Shown here piece after piece: positions 61,532 to 64,000 of a DNA stretch of 64,000 nucleotides (within the stretch, counting starts at the first letter, position 1; every line of letters starts with the position of its first letter). The DNA is from Chitinophagaceae bacterium. Lineage in GTDB: Bacteria > Bacteroidota > Bacteroidia > Chitinophagales > Chitinophagaceae. The translations under genes were made by a program, and so were the position numbers. The notes under the pieces were generated by a model. The model saw only the letters and a list, made by a program, of their open reading frames with translations, ran no database searches and was not told the origin of the DNA. The DNA is taken from NCBI GenBank assembly GCA_024508725.1, contig JANINS010000004.1:1010163-1074162 (forward strand). Direction: 5' to 3'.

Positions 61532-62743
61532 ATGAATTTGCATGAATACCAGGCAAAAGAACTGCTGAAGAAGTATAATGTTCCAACACAGGAAGGTGTG
61601 GCTGTAGAATCTGTAATGGCTGCAGAAGAAGCTTACCGTAACATCAAGAACGAAACAGGTAGCAATTTCGCAGTAATTAAAGCCCAGATCCATGCTGGTG
61701 GTCGTGGTAAAGGAAAGATCGAAGGCAAAGACCAAAGAGGTGTGGCTGTAGCAAAAAGCCTGGAAGATGTGACCAATATCGCTAAGAATATTCTTGGTGG
61801 AACGCTGGTGACCATTCAAACAGGTCCTACCGGTAAAAAAGTAAATAAGATATTGGTTGCACAGGATGTGTATTATCCTGGTCCTAATCCAACAAAAGAA
61901 TTTTATCTATCTATATTATTAGACAGGGCGAAAGGTCAAAACGTGATCATGTATTCTACTGAAGGTGGAATGGACATTGAAGAAGTGGCCCACAAAACAC
62001 CGGAAAAGATTTTTAAAGAGTGGGTACATCCTGGTGGTGGATTACAAGGTTTCCAGGCTAGAAAGATCGCTTTCAACCTTGGTTTATCTGGTGAAGCTTT
62101 CAAAAGCTGTGTAAAGTTTGTAACCAATCTATACAATGCTTATGTTGGATTGGATTGCAGCATGCTCGAGATCAACCCGCTTTTCAAAACAAGTGATGAT
62201 AAGATCATTGCTGTTGATTGCAAAATGGGGCTTGATGAAAATGCATTGATCCGTCACGCTGACCTTGCACAACTGAGAGATGTTACTGAAGAAGATCCAA
62301 CCGAAGTAGAAGCGGGTCAGTACAACCTGAACTTTGTTAAACTGGATGGTAACGTAGGTTGTATGGTAAATGGTGCAGGACTTGCCATGGCAACAATGGA
62401 CATGATCAAATTAAGTGGTGGTGAGCCAGCTAACTTCCTTGATGTTGGAGGTACTGCAAACGCTCAAACTGTAGAAGCAGGTTTCCGTATCATCTTAAAA
62501 GATCCAAATGTAAAAGCAATCCTCATCAACATCTTTGGCGGTATTGTTCGTTGCGATCGTGTTGCTGCAGGTGTGATCGAGGCTTACAATAAACTGGGCG
62601 ACATCAATATTCCGATCATCGTTCGTTTGCAGGGAACCAATGCTGCAGAAGCCAAGAAACTGATCGACGAAAGTGGATTGAAAGTTCAGTCTGCCATACT
62701 TCTCAGCGAAGCTGCAGACCTGGTTAAGAAAGCAGTAGCATAA
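61532..62743 (+). CDS. sucC: Succinate-CoA ligase (ADP-forming), beta subunit
   Basis: 403 residues. Start MNLHEYQAKELLKKYNVP and the ATP-grasp blocks AQIHAGGRGKG, LEINPL and DCKMGLDENA are those of SucC. The C-terminal CoA-ligase domain has GGTANAQTVEAGFR and NIFGGIVRCD. With SucD it interconverts succinyl-CoA and succinate with ATP formation in the TCA cycle. SucD is not in the window. The gene ends in a strong terminator and is divergent from the YceI gene. Confidence 0.96.
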   Translation: MNLHEYQAKELLKKYNVPTQEGVAVESVMAAEEAYRNIKNETGSNFAVIKAQIHAGGRGKGKIEGKDQRGVAVAKSLEDVTNIAKNILGGTLVTIQTGPTGKKVNKILVAQDVYYPGPNPTKEFYLSILLDRAKGQNVIMYSTEGGMDIEEVAHKTPEKIFKEWVHPGGGLQGFQARKIAFNLGLSGEAFKSCVKFVTNLYNAYVGLDCSMLEINPLFKTSDDKIIAVDCKMGLDENALIRHADLAQLRDVTEEDPTEVEAGQYNLNFVKLDGNVGCMVNGAGLAMATMDMIKLSGGEPANFLDVGGTANAQTVEAGFRIILKDPNVKAILINIFGGIVRCDRVAAGVIEAYNKLGDINIPIIVRLQGTNAAEAKKLIDESGLKVQSAILLSEAADLVKKAVA

Positions 62744-62766
62744 GATATTTTTAGTTAGGTATTTAT

Positions 62767-62802
62767 GAGGTTTGACATTGCATATGTCAAACCTCTTTTT
62801 TA
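62767..62802 (+). terminator. Rho-independent terminator after sucC
   Basis: Perfect 12-bp stem GAGGTTTGACAT / ATGTCAAACCTC, five-base loop, then a run of T. It lies 23 bases after the sucC stop. Confidence 0.9.
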
Positions 62803-62826
62803 TTTTACCTGTCTAAACTTGTCATT

Positions 62827-64000
62827 ATGAAAAAGTTCTACCCTTTGATAGCCATCACTCTGATCGCTATGCCGGCTTTTTCCCAGTTAACTTTATTGAA
62901 ATCGGGCGGTGCAACTTCCTTTGGAGGAGCAGGAATTGGCAGCCGTGTGATCTTTGCAGATTTTAGTACAGGTGCTATCGGTGGTACTGATGGTACAGTT
63001 GCAGGTACCGCTAATATCCCACCCGGTACCGTTTATCTTGGAAATGGTGATGCGGTAGCTGCAGTAAATAACAGAATTGTTTTCGCAGGTGTTGATGCAA
63101 CTTCCGGCAACGAGGTTTGGTCGAGTGACGGCACACTTGCAGGCACGATAAAATTGATGGATATAAATCCCGGTGCTGGAAATTCTGACATCGCCGGAGG
63201 TACAAACAATCTTCCTGTGGTAAATGGTTACGCTTATTTCAGTGCCAATGATGGAACTGGCATCAGGAAATTATATCGTACGAATGGAACGGTTGTCGGC
63301 ACTTCGTTGGTAAAAGATCTTGGATCAGTAACCATCAGTTTTCCACTTTTGGTTAGTCCGATAGGTTCTAATTTATACTTCTTCGTTAATGGTAAGCAAC
63401 TCTGGAAATCCGATGGTACAGGTGCCGGAACTGTTTTAGTAAAAGATTTTTCTCCTGGTGGAGCCACTACCACTTTCTCTAACATGTTTATTGGATCCGG
63501 TACTTATACCTATTTCCTGGCAAATGATGGCACAAATGGCATGGAGTTATGGAGGACAGATGGAACTTTAGCAGGAACGATCATGTTAGCCAATTATGGT
63601 GCAGGATCTTCTGATGGTTTTTCATTGTTCGGGGGAAGTGATGATTGGAATGCTGCCAGCTATAATAACATGTTGTTGTTCCAGCCAAATAATGCAGGAG
63701 CGAAGTTGTATAAAACGGATGGATCTATTGCAGGCACTGTTATGGTAACAGATCTAAATCCTGGTGGCGGTGGAGGTTTGAGTATCGGAAATGGATTTTC
63801 AGTTTGGAATAATTTTTATTTCGCTGGGAATGGAAGCATTTATAAATCTGATGGCACTGCAGTTGGAACAACACAGGTTAAGTTTGTTGGTCCAAATAAC
63901 ATCAACATGCTTGAACCACAGGAAAACCTGGGCAACAGCGTCTCGCCAGGAAACTTTGCCGGTGGTAAATTCTTTTTTATTGCAGATGATGGTGTAAACG
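62827..64000 (+). CDS. Secreted ELWxxDGT-repeat protein (partial, C-terminus beyond right edge)
   Basis: The ATG at 62827 opens 391 codons to the window end. Signal peptide LIAITLIAMPAFSQ. The visible part is a chain of ELW/QLW-x-(S/T)-D-G-T-x-A-G-T repeats (for example EVWSSDGTLAGT, QLWKSDGTGAGT, ELWRTDGTLAGT), each followed by a KDxxPG-like strand. This is the ELWxxDGT repeat of Bacteroidota surface proteins, probably a beta-propeller, often ending in a type IX sorting domain, which would lie outside the window. Function is probably adhesion or binding. Confidence 0.9.
   Translation, partial: MKKFYPLIAITLIAMPAFSQLTLLKSGGATSFGGAGIGSRVIFADFSTGAIGGTDGTVAGTANIPPGTVYLGNGDAVAAVNNRIVFAGVDATSGNEVWSSDGTLAGTIKLMDINPGAGNSDIAGGTNNLPVVNGYAYFSANDGTGIRKLYRTNGTVVGTSLVKDLGSVTISFPLLVSPIGSNLYFFVNGKQLWKSDGTGAGTVLVKDFSPGGATTTFSNMFIGSGTYTYFLANDGTNGMELWRTDGTLAGTIMLANYGAGSSDGFSLFGGSDDWNAASYNNMLLFQPNNAGAKLYKTDGSIAGTVMVTDLNPGGGGGLSIGNGFSVWNNFYFAGNGSIYKSDGTAVGTTQVKFVGPNNINMLEPQENLGNSVSPGNFAGGKFFFIADDGVN

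Overview
The window looks like a chromosomal segment of a Bacteroidota bacterium, most likely of the Chitinophagaceae. The evidence is moderate to low GC, TAnnTTTG-type promoter motifs, many signal peptides ending in xxAQ, an outer-membrane TonB-type receptor with a carboxypeptidase-like N-terminal domain, DUF3078 and DUF4199 proteins, very large secreted beta-helix and ELWxxDGT proteins of the kind usually exported by the type IX secretion system, and dispersed intergenic repeats. I see no rRNA, tRNA, CRISPR array, prophage or transposase. Most of the window is ordinary core genome with small accessory pieces between the genes.

Layout. 1-9637 (-): the first ~3200 residues of a giant secreted repeat protein that runs off the left edge. 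9.9-14.8 kb: arginase family enzyme, an RmlD-like SDR, then pfkA, a four-helix-bundle (23S intervening-sequence type) gene and pyk. 15.0-19.8 kb: a 1597-residue secreted TPR-CHAT protein. 19.9-30.5 kb, all minus strand: S9 peptidase, small membrane protein, thioredoxin-like protein, YihY, MltG, SecG, a TPR-like protein, LptE, a sigma-54 activator, an RlaP-type nucleotidyltransferase and MiaB. 30.8-40.3 kb, plus strand: a small exported protein, a WD40-caspase protein, a membrane-anchored LuxR-type regulator, DUF4199, VOC, DUF3078 and a TonB-dependent-type receptor. 40.4-51.9 kb: TlpA-like protein, TrmH, SGNH hydrolase, a kinase-like unknown, class I aldolase, accD, smpB, several exported unknowns, MmcQ/YjbR, DUF2130 and an MtfA-type peptidase. 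52-54.8 kb (-): a four-gene 2-oxoacid:ferredoxin oxidoreductase operon. 55.1-61.3 kb: unknowns, stress-type SDR, a 50-residue basic protein, penicillin acylase, a run of small proteins and YceI. 61.5-62.7 kb: sucC. 62.8 kb to the right edge: the start of an ELWxxDGT-repeat secreted protein.

Function. Central carbon metabolism is well represented: pfkA and pyk sit together, a class I aldolase, accD and sucC are present, and a CoA-dependent 2-oxoacid:ferredoxin oxidoreductase could feed acyl-CoA and reduced ferredoxin. Envelope biogenesis is the second theme (LptE, SecG, MltG, the outer-membrane receptor). The third theme is secreted caspase-fold proteins: a CHAT protease-like and a C14/WD40 protein, both with intact His/Cys dyads.

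The most interesting non-coding signals are an eight-copy intergenic repeat whose small palindromic core exists in two versions that keep the symmetry (TGCGACGCA and TGTGACACA), a perfect 46-bp palindrome behind the stress SDR, and TTTGA-rich arms in inverted orientation around the four-helix-bundle gene. Several genes shorter than 60 residues were also found by reading the gaps.
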